In this document: in pieces, positions 1 to 8,599 of the stretch | Position numbering within the stretch: position 1 is the stretch's first letter | How the letters are laid out: the number at the start of each line of letters is the position of its first letter | From: Streptomyces shenzhenensis | GTDB lineage: Bacteria > Actinomycetota > Actinomycetes > Streptomycetales > Streptomycetaceae | Direction of reading: 5' to 3' | Assembly: GCF_021462265.1 (NCBI RefSeq) | Contig: NZ_JAJONF010000014.1 | Location: 1-64,000, forward strand | Length of the DNA stretch: 64,000 bases | The notes under the pieces: generated by a model | Database searches by the model: none | The model's input: the letters and a program-made list of their open reading frames with translations, nothing else | What the model was told of the DNA's origin: nothing | Position numbers and translations under genes: made by a program

Positions 1-46
1 TGTCGTCGACGACACCGCCGTCACGACCGGCTGACGCAGGACAGCC

Positions 47-83
47 GGGCGTCCCGCACCCGGATTCCGGGTGCGGGACGCCC
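47..83 (-). terminator. strong intrinsic terminator hairpin
   Basis: A perfect 17-bp inverted repeat, GGGCGTCCCGCACCCGG with its complement, is separated by the loop ATT. It begins 8 bp beyond the stop codon of the GH64 gene on the minus strand. No T-tract follows, which is usual for Streptomyces terminators. It could also stop transcription entering from the left. Confidence 0.85.
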
Positions 84-90
84 GCGTGGG

Positions 91-1290
91 TCAGCTCAGC
101 GGGTCCAGCGTCAGGTACGCCTGCCGCGGATTGCCGTCGTTGACCAGCGACTCCTGGTTGCCGACGTCGTCGAAGGCGAAGGCGTACGCCTTGCCGTCGG
201 CCATCTGGGCGTGGATGGCGCGCGCGTACTGGTTGGTGACCGGGTCCTGGTAGAAGTCCGCCGGGTCGGTGTCCGGCTGGTTGGAACTGGTCAGCAGCGT
301 CGACCGGTTGAAGCCCGCGCAGAGGGTGCGCGAAATCGGTCCGCGCACCTGGTCGTTGGGCGCGTCGAGCAGGTTGTGGCAGCCGAAGACGCTGTTCGCG
401 TCGGGCTTCTGGAAGCTCGTCACCACCGCTCCGGCGGAGTCGGTGAAGTTCATGACGTTCCCCGACACCCGGCCGTAGTACTTCGTGTTCGGCTGGCCGG
501 CGAACGGCGTGACGGTGAGGGTCGACGCCGAGTACTTCGACCAGACCCGGTTGACGTAGTCGTCCATGACGGTCGACGGCAGCGCCCCGGTCTCCACCCC
601 GTACAGCGGGGAGAGCGCGCGCAGCACGGTGCCGTCGGAGCGGGTCTGGACCAGGTTCGGCCAGCCGCCGCCCTGTCCGCGCAGGGCGCTGAAGAACCCG
701 TTGTAGCCACCCGGCTTGAGGTGCCCGGTGTCGGCCGTGCTGCCGTCGGAGCGCTGCACCCCGACCGCGTACGGCACCGAGAACATGTCCACCTGGGTGC
801 TGTTGATCCACAGCCCCGAGTCGTTGAGCGTGTACTCGGACCAGTTGAAGAGGATGTCGCGGTTCGGGTCGCTCGGGTTCTGCACCGCGGGCTGCACCAG
901 GCCACCGGTGGTCAGCCTGAAGTCGAGCTTCCGGCCGTAGGAGAAGTAGATCCGGCCGGAGAACTTCGGGATCTGGATCGTCGTCGACTGGCCTGCCGCC
1001 GGGCCGGTGATCGAGGCGTCCGGTGCCGGGGTCGGCGGGGTGCCGCCGGCCGGCCAGGCGTGGAAGGTGCCGCCGGCGTCGGCCCAGCCCTGCTGTCCCG
1101 AGGAGAGCTGGGTGCCGAGGTCGTAGATGTACACCTGGTCGCCGCGGCCGGAGTTGTTGGTGATCTTCAGCGGGATCGTGGCCGGTACCGCCGCGTCGGC
1201 CGGGTGCGGGGTGCCCAGGGTGAGCACCCCGCCGATCAGTGCCGCCGCGGCCGTCAGGGGCAGTGCCCGGCGTGCGAGTCCTGTGCGCAC
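91..1290 (-). CDS. secreted glycoside hydrolase family 64 beta-1,3-glucanase
   Basis: The 399-residue product is a secreted enzyme expected to cleave beta-1,3-glucans such as laminarin and fungal wall glucan. Residues 1-33 form a Sec-type signal peptide (RRALPLTAAAALIGG, then ADA-AVP). The mature part has the GH64/thaumatin-like layout: an N-terminal beta domain starting PLKITNNSGRGDQVYIYDLG, a central block with DILFNWSEYTL, and a C-terminal block with FGCHNLLDAP and FYQDPVTNQYARAIH. The frame stays open up to 1389, but the GTG at 1290 is preferred because GGAGG lies six bases upstream and the signal peptide begins there. No cellulose- or glucan-binding module follows, so this is a catalytic-only form. 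Family assignment rests on recognisable sequence and is fairly secure; the exact product pattern is not visible. Confidence 0.88.
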   Translation of the reverse strand: MRTGLARRALPLTAAAALIGGVLTLGTPHPADAAVPATIPLKITNNSGRGDQVYIYDLGTQLSSGQQGWADAGGTFHAWPAGGTPPTPAPDASITGPAAGQSTTIQIPKFSGRIYFSYGRKLDFRLTTGGLVQPAVQNPSDPNRDILFNWSEYTLNDSGLWINSTQVDMFSVPYAVGVQRSDGSTADTGHLKPGGYNGFFSALRGQGGGWPNLVQTRSDGTVLRALSPLYGVETGALPSTVMDDYVNRVWSKYSASTLTVTPFAGQPNTKYYGRVSGNVMNFTDSAGAVVTSFQKPDANSVFGCHNLLDAPNDQVRGPISRTLCAGFNRSTLLTSSNQPDTDPADFYQDPVTNQYARAIHAQMADGKAYAFAFDDVGNQESLVNDGNPRQAYLTLDPLS

Positions 1291-1341
1291 TCTCCACCTC
1301 CGTGTGGGGTCGGGGTTGGACGGAAAGTGGTCCGTACCAAT

Positions 1342-1359
1342 TCTGAGAGCGCTCTCAGA
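1342..1359. promoter_or_regulatory. LacI-type operator palindrome upstream of the GH64 gene
   Basis: TCTGAGAGCGCTCTCAGA is a perfect 18-bp palindrome 52 bp before the GH64 start codon. Its core GAGAGCGCTCTC closely resembles the GGGAGCGCTCCC boxes bound by CebR/CelR-type LacI repressors of actinobacterial glucan and cellulose genes. Repression lifted by a beta-glucan oligosaccharide is inferred. No matching regulator gene adjoins it. Confidence 0.7.
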
Positions 1360-1450
1360 CTGGGCCGTGGGTCGGGTGCATGTCAACAAGGAGGACGGAA
1401 TCGGGGCCCGTCGGATCGACGGGCCCCGGGAATCCGCTGGAGCGGCCGGC

Positions 1451-2206
1451 TCAGAAGGCGCGCTTCAACAGGTCGAGCAGGGCGGCCCAGTGGCGCTCGT
1501 CGGCCGCGGCGGAGTAGGACGTCGTGTCGGCCTGCGTGTAGCCGTGCGCGGCGCCCCGGTAGATCTCGCACGTGTTGCGGACTCCGGCGGCGTCGAGCGC
1601 CTCCTGGAAGATGCGGATCTGGTCCTCGGTCATCGACTGGTCCTGGTCCGCGAAGCCGAAGTACAGCTCAGCGGTGACCCGGCCGGCGAGCAGGTGCGGG
1701 CTGTCGGCGTCGTCGGTGACCATCCGGCCGCCGTGGAAGCCGCCCGCGGCCGCGACCCGGTCCGGGAACGCGGCGGCGGTCCGCATCGCCAGCCGGGCGC
1801 CCATGCAGTAGCCGGTGATCCCGACCGGCCCGTCGGCCACCAGCGGGCTCTCGGCCAGCCAGTCCAGGTAGGCGCCCGAGTCGCGGTCGCTGAGCTCGGG
1901 CGTCAGCGACATCATGATCGGCATGAGCCGCTGCCAGATCGTCGGGTCCGCCGACGGATCGATGAACTCCGGGAGTTCGACGACCGGCGTGCGGCCGCTG
2001 CGGTAGAAGACGTTGGGGAGCAGGACCGTGTAACCGGCGCCGGCGAGCCGGTCCGCCATCGACTTCAGGTGCGGACGGATCCCGAAGGCGTCCTGGTACA
2101 GCAGCACGCCCGGGTGCGGGAGTCCGTCGGCGGGGTGGGCCAGATAGGCGTCGGCGGTACCGTCCTCGGTGGTGATGTCGACGGCGGTTCCCTGTACGGC
2201 GGTCAT
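1451..2206 (-). CDS. dienelactone hydrolase family protein
   Basis: A 251-residue cytoplasmic alpha/beta hydrolase of the dienelactone hydrolase family. The catalytic triad is visible: Cys134 in GYCMGARLA, an Asp in YFGFADQDQSM and a His in GAAHGYTQAD. Length matches the family and there is no signal peptide. The start is ATG with a modest GAGG upstream. Dienelactone hydrolases open cyclic lactones in chloroaromatic degradation, but most streptomycete homologues have no proven substrate and no aromatic-degradation genes adjoin this one. Family is firm, substrate unknown. Confidence 0.9.
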   Translation of the reverse strand: MTAVQGTAVDITTEDGTADAYLAHPADGLPHPGVLLYQDAFGIRPHLKSMADRLAGAGYTVLLPNVFYRSGRTPVVELPEFIDPSADPTIWQRLMPIMMSLTPELSDRDSGAYLDWLAESPLVADGPVGITGYCMGARLAMRTAAAFPDRVAAAGGFHGGRMVTDDADSPHLLAGRVTAELYFGFADQDQSMTEDQIRIFQEALDAAGVRNTCEIYRGAAHGYTQADTTSYSAAADERHWAALLDLLKRAF

Positions 2207-2319
2207 GGCTCAAGTGCCTCTCTGCGGAGTCGGCGTCGGGGTGGGGGACACCCGGCGCGGCGTGTCCCGGTCATCGTGGCACGCCGGGGCGGAGAGCCGT
2301 GGACGGGGGAGCGCCGAGT

Positions 2320-2940
2320 TCACTCGAAGCGCGAGGTGTCGCCGGCGCCCCGGCGGACGATCTCCGCCTCGCCGCCCGAGAAGTCGATGACCGTGGTCGG
2401 TTCGGTGCCGCACTCCCCGGAGTCCACCACCGCGTCCACCTGGTGGTCCAGCCGGTCCTTGATCTCCCAGCCCTGGGTCAGCGGCTCCTCCTCGTCCGGC
2501 AGCAGCAGGGTGCTGGAGAGCAGGGGCTCGCCCAGCTCGGCCAGCAGCGCCTGGGTGACCACGTGGTCGGGGATACGGACGCCGACGGTCTTCTTCTTCG
2601 GGTGCAGCAGCTTGCGCGGCACCTCGCGGGTCGCGGGCAGGATGAAGGTGTAGCTGCCGGGCGTCGACGCCTTCACGGCCCGGAACACGTCGTTGTCCAC
2701 GCGCACGAACTGGCCGAGTTGCGCGAAGTCGCGGCACATCAGGGTGAAATGGTGCCGGTCGTCCAGATGCCGGATGGTGCGGATCCGTTCCATGCCGTCG
2801 CGGCTGCCGAGCTGACAGCCCAGCGCGTAGCAGGAGTCGGTCGGGTATGCGATGAGCGCCCCCGAGCGGACCGCGTCGGCGATCTGCGAGATGCTGCGCG
2901 GCTGCGGGTTGTCGGGGTGCACGTCGAAGTACTTCGCCAT
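2320..2940 (-). CDS. Sua5/YciO/YrdC family protein (threonylcarbamoyladenylate synthase-like)
   Basis: The 206-residue product has the YrdC fold. The N-terminal GALIAYPTDSCYALGCQL segment is the nucleotide and threonine site strand, followed by IRTIRHLDDRHHFTLMCRD and the basic KKKTVGVRIPDH stretch. It is closer to the YciO branch than to TsaC proper, because the dinucleotide-binding KRP loop is altered to RHLDDRHHF. Sua5/TsaC enzymes make threonylcarbamoyl-AMP for tRNA t6A; YciO-like paralogues are less well defined. It is single-domain, without the Sua5 C-terminal extension. Start is ATG and the gene is transcribed alone. Confidence 0.82.
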   Translation of the reverse strand: MAKYFDVHPDNPQPRSISQIADAVRSGALIAYPTDSCYALGCQLGSRDGMERIRTIRHLDDRHHFTLMCRDFAQLGQFVRVDNDVFRAVKASTPGSYTFILPATREVPRKLLHPKKKTVGVRIPDHVVTQALLAELGEPLLSSTLLLPDEEEPLTQGWEIKDRLDHQVDAVVDSGECGTEPTTVIDFSGGEAEIVRRGAGDTSRFE

Positions 2941-3117
2941 CCGCCGAGCTTATGCCGTACGGCGGGCATCGGCCGAGCGGGCCGGGCACGCGCCGGACGG
3001 GCGAGGGGGCTGTGCCGTCCCTGTCCGGCACGGCTGTGGCCGCACGCCGCTGTCCGGGGCGTGACCGGATCCGGCACTCCCCGGCGGCGAGGCGGCGCCC
3101 GCGATGCCGCCGGCCCC

Positions 3118-3260
3118 ACCCGCCTGCGCGGGCCACCACGTCCGTCTCGTCGTTCTCGGTGACGATCCGGGCGAACCGCTCCGCACGGTCGTGCGTCCGG
3201 TTCGCCACGACGATCTCCGTGACGCCCGCCCGTGCCGGCGTCGCGGCGCCGTGGCCGCCC
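3118..3260 (-). pseudogene. remnant of a glutamyl-tRNA reductase (HemA)-like gene
   Basis: Within the 597-bp gap between the YciO-like and PucR-like genes, one minus-strand frame reads ARAGVTEIVVANRTHDRAER followed by FARIVTENDETDVVAR. This is the NADP-binding segment found in glutamyl-tRNA reductases and related shikimate dehydrogenases. The residues on both sides do not continue the family, and no start, catalytic Cys domain or C-terminal dimerisation domain is present. It therefore looks like the last trace of a deleted hemA-type paralogue. The rest of the gap (2941-3117 and 3261-3537) shows no gene I can support. Confidence 0.5.
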
Positions 3261-3537
3261 CTGCCGGACCGGCGGGCCGCTCCGCCCCTCCGCATCCGAG
3301 CGGCGCCCGCTCTGCCCGCCGTCCGGCTGCGTGGTCGGTCCGGATATCCGGACCGATTCCTGGGCACCAGAGGAGTGAGCCACCCCAGGGCCCGTCCCCC
3401 CGGCCCGGGTGAGGCTTCTCCGTCGGCGGTCCTTCCCCCGGGGCCGTCGGCGGAGCCGGGCCCGGTGGTGGGACCAGGCCTCGTCCCATCGGGTAACGTC
3501 CGTTGACCGAGGCTGACGCGAGGGACGAGGGACACAG

Positions 3538-5067
3538 ATGGCAGGCCGAGCGGACCAGGGCCCGCAGCACCCGGCACGCAGCGGCGACGAATGGGCCGCG
3601 CGACTCCTCGACCATCTGCGTCCCGGTGCCCGCGACCCGCGCCGGGTCGTCGCCTGGCTCGCCGGCGCCGTGCAGGCGACCGCCTGCCTTCAGGCCGCCG
3701 ACGGCACCCTGCTCGCCGGGACCGGGATCCCCCTCGACGACCGCCTCGTGGCCGACGTGGTCGCCGGGCGGATCTCCGCGGCCGCCGTCCAGGACGGCGA
3801 CCGCCACCTGCGGCTGGTCGCGGTCCGTGCCCCCGACCCCCGTCAGGCCGCCGCCGGCCTGCTCGCCGTGGCCCGCGCGACCCCCTTCGACCGGCGCGCC
3901 GCCGAGATGGTCAGCCACACCGCGGGAGTCGTCGAGCTCCTGCTGCGTGAGCGGGAACTGACGGCGGCCGGGCACCGGCTCCGGCGGGCCACCGCCGACC
4001 TGCGCCTCGCCATCCTGCAACTTCTCATGGTCGAGGACACCGTCTCCGCGCGCCGCGTCGCCGCGGGCCTGTGGCCCGGCCTGCTCGACACCGACAGCGC
4101 CTGCGTGTACATCGTCGAGGGACATCCGGCGGAGCGCGACGGCCTCGCCGAGGACTGCCTCGACATGACCCGCGGCCAGGCCCTCGTCGTGCGCTGCCCC
4201 GCCATGGACGGCCACGTCATCATCCTCAGCCCGGCCCCCACGACGGCCGAGCGGCTGCGCTCCCTCGTCGACGGCCGCCCCGGCACCTTCCTCGGCGGCA
4301 GCGGCCGGCAGAGCCTGGCCCAGACGGCCGTCGCCTACGGCCAGGCCGTCAGCGCCCTCGCCGTCGCCCGCTTCCGCCCCGACCAGGCCGCCGTCTACGC
4401 CGAACGCACCCACCCGGAACGGCTGATGGACCCCGCCGCGCTGTACGCCTGGTCCACCGACGTGCTGCGGCCGCTGGACACCCTGCCCCACCACACCCGC
4501 GCGGAACTCCTCGCCACCACCCGCCTCGGCCTGGAGTTCACCGCCGTCAGCGCCGCCAAGGTGCTCGGGGTCAGCCGCAACACCGTGCGCGCCCGCATGG
4601 ACCGGGTCGAGGCGCTGCTGGGCGCCGACTTCTCCGATCTCACCGTGCGCGCCACCGCCCACCTGGCCCTCAACACCCAGGCGGCCCTCGCGGATGACCT
4701 CGCCGGTACGGCGCCGCGGCCCTCCGGTGTCCGCCTGGGCGACCTCCTGGCGAGTCCGGCGCTGCGGGCCTGGGCGCACGACCTCCTCGACCGTCTGGTC
4801 CGGGACGGCCGCGACCTGCGCGGCACCCTGCGCGCCTGGATCGCCGCCGGAGGCAACGCCGAACGCGCCGCGCAGGATCTGGGGGTGCACGCCCAGACCG
4901 TCCGCGAACACGTGCGGGGCGCCGAGCCCGTCCTGGAACGCCAGCTGCTGGCCGCCGGCACCGACCTGTACGAGGTCGTCCTCGCCCACCTCGCCCTAGG
5001 AGACCTCGCCGCCCCCGTCCTGATCCGGGCGTACCAGGGCCAACCGGACTCACCTGTGCACGGGTGA
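3538..5067 (+). CDS. PucR-type helix-turn-helix transcriptional regulator
   Basis: A 509-residue cytoplasmic regulator. Residues about 1-140 form a GAF-like sensory region that lacks recognisable ligand residues. The middle (about 200-270) resembles the GGDEF-like domain of PucR/CdaR proteins. There are two HTH segments: AAKVLGVSRNTVRARMDRVE near residue 345 and AAQDLGVHAQTVREHVRGAE near 455. The second copy is the standard PucR C-terminal HTH_30 position, so the protein carries a duplicated DNA-binding region. Start ATG at 3538 follows GAGGGAC. It stands alone and converges on the conservon P450 gene. Targets are not evident; PucR relatives respond to purine or amino-acid metabolites. Confidence 0.82.
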   Translation: MAGRADQGPQHPARSGDEWAARLLDHLRPGARDPRRVVAWLAGAVQATACLQAADGTLLAGTGIPLDDRLVADVVAGRISAAAVQDGDRHLRLVAVRAPDPRQAAAGLLAVARATPFDRRAAEMVSHTAGVVELLLRERELTAAGHRLRRATADLRLAILQLLMVEDTVSARRVAAGLWPGLLDTDSACVYIVEGHPAERDGLAEDCLDMTRGQALVVRCPAMDGHVIILSPAPTTAERLRSLVDGRPGTFLGGSGRQSLAQTAVAYGQAVSALAVARFRPDQAAVYAERTHPERLMDPAALYAWSTDVLRPLDTLPHHTRAELLATTRLGLEFTAVSAAKVLGVSRNTVRARMDRVEALLGADFSDLTVRATAHLALNTQAALADDLAGTAPRPSGVRLGDLLASPALRAWAHDLLDRLVRDGRDLRGTLRAWIAAGGNAERAAQDLGVHAQTVREHVRGAEPVLERQLLAAGTDLYEVVLAHLALGDLAAPVLIRAYQGQPDSPVHG

Positions 5068-5189
5068 GCCCTCGGTGTACGCGAATGGGCATCGGCGCGA
5101 TACCCAACGACGTGGTACGGACGTATGTTCACGTTGCGCGGGGGCACGACCGGAACGGGGGACTGGTCGCGGCCCCCGCGACCCCCGGT

Positions 5190-6422
5190 TCACGCCTCCA
5201 GGCGCACCGGGATCTCCTGCCAGCCACAGGCGATGAACGACGGCACCTGGCGCAGTTCGTCCTCCCCGACCGCGAGCCGCAGGTCCGGGAACCGGTCGAA
5301 CAGGGCGGGCAGCGCGGCCAGCGCCTCCGCCCGGGCGAGCGGGGCGCCGATGCAGCGGTGCACCCCGATCCCGAACGCCAGGTGGTCGTCGGCGCCCCGA
5401 GCGGCGTCGAACGCGGCCGCGTCCGGCCCGTAGTGCGCCGGGTCCAGACCCGCCGCCGCGTACGTCGTGATGATCGCGTCCCCGGCCGGAACGGTCACGT
5501 CCCCGACCTTCAGGTCGCTCACCGCGAACCGCAGCGGCAGCGAGGCGATCGACGGATGCGCCCGCAGCGTCTCGTCGATCACCGCGTCCCAGCCGACCGT
5601 CCCGGCGCGCACCGCCGCCAGTTGCGCCGGATCCGTCAGCAGCGCCACGACCGCGTTGCCGATCAGGTTGACCGTGGTCTCGAAACCTGCGCCGATCACC
5701 AGCAGCAGCGTGTACAGCAGCTCCTCGTCGCTGAGCCGGTCGCCGTCCTCGTCACGGACCCGGATCAGCTCCGTCGTCATGTCGTCGCCCGGATGCTCCA
5801 CCTTGTACGCGACAAGACCGCCGAGGACCGTACCGATCCGCTCCTGCACGAACGCCGCGTGCTCGGGTGTCGGGTCGGAGGTGTCCATGATGGCCGCGAT
5901 CAGCGCACCGGTGTCCTCGCGCATCTCGTCGGGCACCCCGAACAGCTCGCAGATCATCCGCATGGGCAGCGGCTGTGCCAGCCCGGCCCGCAGCTCCACC
6001 ACCGCCCCGCCGGCACCCGCGGCCGCCACCTCGTCCAGCAGCTCCGCGGCGATCGCCGTGACGCGCGGCCGCATCACCTCGGTGCGCCGGTGCGTGAAGC
6101 TCGGCGCCACCAGCTTGCGCAGCCGGGTGTGGTCGGGACCGTACGCGGAGAGCATGTTGACCACGCCGATCCAGCCCAGCACCCAGCCCCAGGAGGGATG
6201 TTCGCCGATCTCCGGCCAGAGCCGCCAGTGCTTGCGCGGGTCCTTGCTGACCTGGGGATCGAGGATGAGCTCCTTGAGGACGTCGTACCCGGTGGGCGCC
6301 CAGGCGGGTATGCCGCCGGGCAGTTCGACGGGCACCACGGGGCCGAGGGCGCGCAACCGCGCGCTCTCCGCCGCGATGTCGGAGCCGAACGGGTCGAGAG
6401 CGATGCGGTCGGTGACGGTCAC
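5190..6422 (-). CDS. conservon cytochrome P450, CYP154/156-like
   Basis: A 410-residue soluble bacterial P450. The I-helix LVIGAGFETTVNLIGN carries the oxygen-activation Thr, the K-helix EXXR motif is intact as DETLRAHP, and the haem loop is FGIGVHRCIGAPLARAE with the Cys ligand. The GTG start at 6422 overlaps the stop of the preceding P450 (GTGA), and CTGGAGAG lies upstream. It is the last gene of a six-gene conservon. In S. coelicolor conservons CYP154/156 enzymes pair with CYP157 enzymes, and this gene follows a CYP157-like one. The substrate is unknown. The assignment as P450 is firm; the subfamily is inferred from context. Confidence 0.92.
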   Translation of the reverse strand: MTVTDRIALDPFGSDIAAESARLRALGPVVPVELPGGIPAWAPTGYDVLKELILDPQVSKDPRKHWRLWPEIGEHPSWGWVLGWIGVVNMLSAYGPDHTRLRKLVAPSFTHRRTEVMRPRVTAIAAELLDEVAAAGAGGAVVELRAGLAQPLPMRMICELFGVPDEMREDTGALIAAIMDTSDPTPEHAAFVQERIGTVLGGLVAYKVEHPGDDMTTELIRVRDEDGDRLSDEELLYTLLLVIGAGFETTVNLIGNAVVALLTDPAQLAAVRAGTVGWDAVIDETLRAHPSIASLPLRFAVSDLKVGDVTVPAGDAIITTYAAAGLDPAHYGPDAAAFDAARGADDHLAFGIGVHRCIGAPLARAEALAALPALFDRFPDLRLAVGEDELRQVPSFIACGWQEIPVRLEA

Positions 6423-7645
6423 GACGACTCTCCAGGCTGGTCGGGGGAGCGGGGACTGAACCGGACGGGCAGCGAGGTCAGCGAGCGGTGGAACGGGCCG
6501 GGCCGCCAGTCGAGCTTCTCGCGGGGCAGGACCGGGTCGAGGTCGGGCAGCCACTGGGTCAGCTGCTCGATCGCCTCGGTCGCGATGAGCAGCGCGTGGT
6601 GCCGGACCGGGCACGCGTGCGGGCCCGCGCCCCACGACAGGTGCGAGGCGTCCCCGGCGCGCCGGCCGCCGGTGGCCTCCCGCTCCGCGAAGAGCCCCAC
6701 GGCGCCGAAGGAGACCACCACCGGGACCGCCGGCCTGACCCACGCCCCGTGGAACGAGACCGGCCGACGGGCGTAGTAGATGCCGTAGTTGGCCAGCGGG
6801 GTCTCGTGATGCAGCACCTCGACCACCGCGTCCATGACCGGGCGGGCGCCGCTGGTGAGCGTGGAGTAGTAGAGCGGGTTGCCGAGGATGCGGGAGAGCG
6901 CGTTGGAGACGAGGTTGGTGGTCGGCTCGTAGCCGGCGCCGAGGGTGAGGAACACCTGCCAGGTGACCTCCTCCGGGGTCAGCCCGGCGGGGTGGTCCAG
7001 GAGCATGCTCGGCAGGTCCTCGCCGCGCTCCTCGACCTTGGCGGCGACCAGTCGCAGCACGTACTCGGCGTACTCCGCCTCGCCCTCGGCGGCCTGCGCG
7101 CCGCCCTCCATCATCTTCAGGAGGCCCTCGTTGAGCCGGTCGCCCTGACTGTCCGGCAGCCCGAAGAGGTTGTTGAACACCAGGGCCATCAGCGGCCGGG
7201 TGAAGTCGGTGACGAGATCCGCCTCGCCCCTGGGCCCGAACCGGTCGACCAGCAGCCGTACCGCCCGGTGCACCAGGTGGCGCAGATCGTGCGGCTCGAT
7301 CAGGTCGAACACGTCGATGAGGGTGGCCCGGTAGCGGATGTGCGCGTCGGCGTCCGAGAACAGGGCGTTGGGCCGCCAGCGCATCATGCCGAGCAGCGGG
7401 GAGTCCTCGGGGACGGTCGCCTCCCAGGCCCGCGGGTCGTGCGAGAAGGTCTCGACGTCCCGGAGCACGTCCAGGGCGGCGCGCCGCTCGGTGACGACGT
7501 ACGCGGGGGTGCCCGGCGCGAGTTCCGCCCAGCCCACCGGGCCCTGGGCGCGCAGGGCCGCGTAGTAGCCGTGCGGGTTGCGGGCGAAGCCGTCCTCCCA
7601 CAGCCGTACCGGACCCGAGACGGTGAAGGACTGCCGCGCGCTCAT
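6419..7645 (-). CDS. conservon cytochrome P450, CYP157-like, lacking the EXXR arginine
   Basis: The product has 408 residues. The haem loop LSWGAGPHACPVRHHALL keeps the Cys ligand (residue 345) and the I-helix reads LGAGYEPTTNLVSNAL. The K-helix, normally EXXR, reads VVEVLHHETP, so the invariant Arg is His279. Loss of EXXR is the published hallmark of the CYP157 family, which occurs in streptomycete conservons. A further frame extension upstream is ignored: the ATG at 7645 overlaps the cvnD stop codon (ATGA), the same junction style as the rest of the operon. Whether the enzyme is catalytically active is not visible. Confidence 0.92.
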   Translation of the reverse strand: MSARQSFTVSGPVRLWEDGFARNPHGYYAALRAQGPVGWAELAPGTPAYVVTERRAALDVLRDVETFSHDPRAWEATVPEDSPLLGMMRWRPNALFSDADAHIRYRATLIDVFDLIEPHDLRHLVHRAVRLLVDRFGPRGEADLVTDFTRPLMALVFNNLFGLPDSQGDRLNEGLLKMMEGGAQAAEGEAEYAEYVLRLVAAKVEERGEDLPSMLLDHPAGLTPEEVTWQVFLTLGAGYEPTTNLVSNALSRILGNPLYYSTLTSGARPVMDAVVEVLHHETPLANYGIYYARRPVSFHGAWVRPAVPVVVSFGAVGLFAEREATGGRRAGDASHLSWGAGPHACPVRHHALLIATEAIEQLTQWLPDLDPVLPREKLDWRPGPFHRSLTSLPVRFSPRSPDQPGESS

Positions 7646-8265
7646 CGGGCCTCCGCCGGCCGGTCGTCGATCAGATGCTGGACCAGGGCGAGCAGCGCGT
7701 CGACCGAGGAGTGCCCGTCCCGGGCGTCGCAGGTCACCATCGGGGTGCCCGGCTGAAGGTCCAGGGCGGTGCGCAACTGCTCGCCCGTGTAGTGGCTCGG
7801 CGCGTCGGGGAACGCGTTGAAGGCGACCGCGTACGGCAGCCCCGTCTCCTCGACCAGGCCGAGCACGTCGAAGGAGGCGTCGATGCGGCGGCTGTCCACG
7901 AGGACCAGAGCACCCAGCGCCCCGTAGGAGATGTCGTCCCACAGCGTCCGGAACCGCTCCTGCCCCGGCGTCCCGAACAGGTACAGCACGATCCCGCCGG
8001 GCAGGCTGATCCGCCCGAAGTCGATGGCGACGGTCGTCGTCTCCTTCTCCCGTACCCCGTCGAGATCGTCGACGGGCACGGAGGCCTCGGTGAGATGCTC
8101 CTCGGTGTGCAGAGGGCGGATCTCCGACACCGAGTCGATCAGGGTCGTCTTGCCCACCCCGAACGGCCCGGTCACCAGGATCTTCACCAGGTCGCGGGCG
8201 TCGTCGGGGAGATGGGTGCCGCCCGCGCGGGGCAGCTCACTGGTGCTTGAGGGCGCGGAGGCCAT
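7642..8265 (-). CDS. cvnD: conservon small GTPase CvnD
   Basis: A 207-residue Ras-like/MglA-type GTPase. Walker A is GPFGVGKTT (residues 33-41), the G3 region is LFGTPGQERFRTLW, and AFNAF occupies the position of the NKxD base-recognition loop, which is degenerate. In conservons this GTPase works at the membrane with CvnA, CvnB and CvnC in a complex likened to eukaryotic G-protein systems. The start overlaps the end of cvnC by 29 bp and the end overlaps the P450 start, indicating translational coupling. Confidence 0.93.
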   Translation of the reverse strand: MASAPSSTSELPRAGGTHLPDDARDLVKILVTGPFGVGKTTLIDSVSEIRPLHTEEHLTEASVPVDDLDGVREKETTTVAIDFGRISLPGGIVLYLFGTPGQERFRTLWDDISYGALGALVLVDSRRIDASFDVLGLVEETGLPYAVAFNAFPDAPSHYTGEQLRTALDLQPGTPMVTCDARDGHSSVDALLALVQHLIDDRPAEAR

Positions 8266-8599
8266 CGGCCACTCTCTTCAGCAGGTCGGGGTCGAACCGT
8301 TCGGCGGGCGGGATCGGCGCGCGGGCCTGGACCAGGTCCCGGTCGACCAGGTCGGCGGCCAGCACCCGCACGGCGGAGAACGGCAGCCGCAGCAGCGCCG
8401 CCGCCTCCACCACCGTCAGGGCACCGCCGGACAGCAGCTCCAGCAGGGCCAGTTCGGCGGCCGGGAGACCGGCGGGCAGGGGGGTCCCGTCACGGGCGAG
8501 CACCGTCAGCCGTTCCACGTGGGGGCGGCTGGGGCGGGCCACCCCGCCGGTCGACAGGTACGCGGGTACCAGGGGGCGGCCGCCACGGCGGCCGGTCAT
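8237..8599 (-). CDS. cvnC: conservon DUF742 protein CvnC
   Basis: A 120-residue DUF742 protein. It begins MTGRRGGRPLVPAYLSTGG and contains the winged-helix-like stretch LELLSGGALTVVEAAALL and the conserved LPFSAVRVLAADLVDRDLV. The ATG at 8599 overlaps the cvnB stop codon by four bases. DUF742 proteins bind the other conservon subunits and carry a DNA-binding-like fold, but no role as a transcription factor has been generally shown. The gene sits in its canonical place between the roadblock protein and the GTPase. Confidence 0.92.
   Translation of the reverse strand: MTGRRGGRPLVPAYLSTGGVARPSRPHVERLTVLARDGTPLPAGLPAAELALLELLSGGALTVVEAAALLRLPFSAVRVLAADLVDRDLVQARAPIPPAERFDPDLLKRVADGLRALKHQ

Noticed and set aside
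5137..5180. CGCGGGGGC/GCCCCCGCG pair as a terminator between the PucR and P450 genes
   Set aside because: The arms are nine bases but the loop is about 26 bases, so stability is uncertain; not listed as a terminator.
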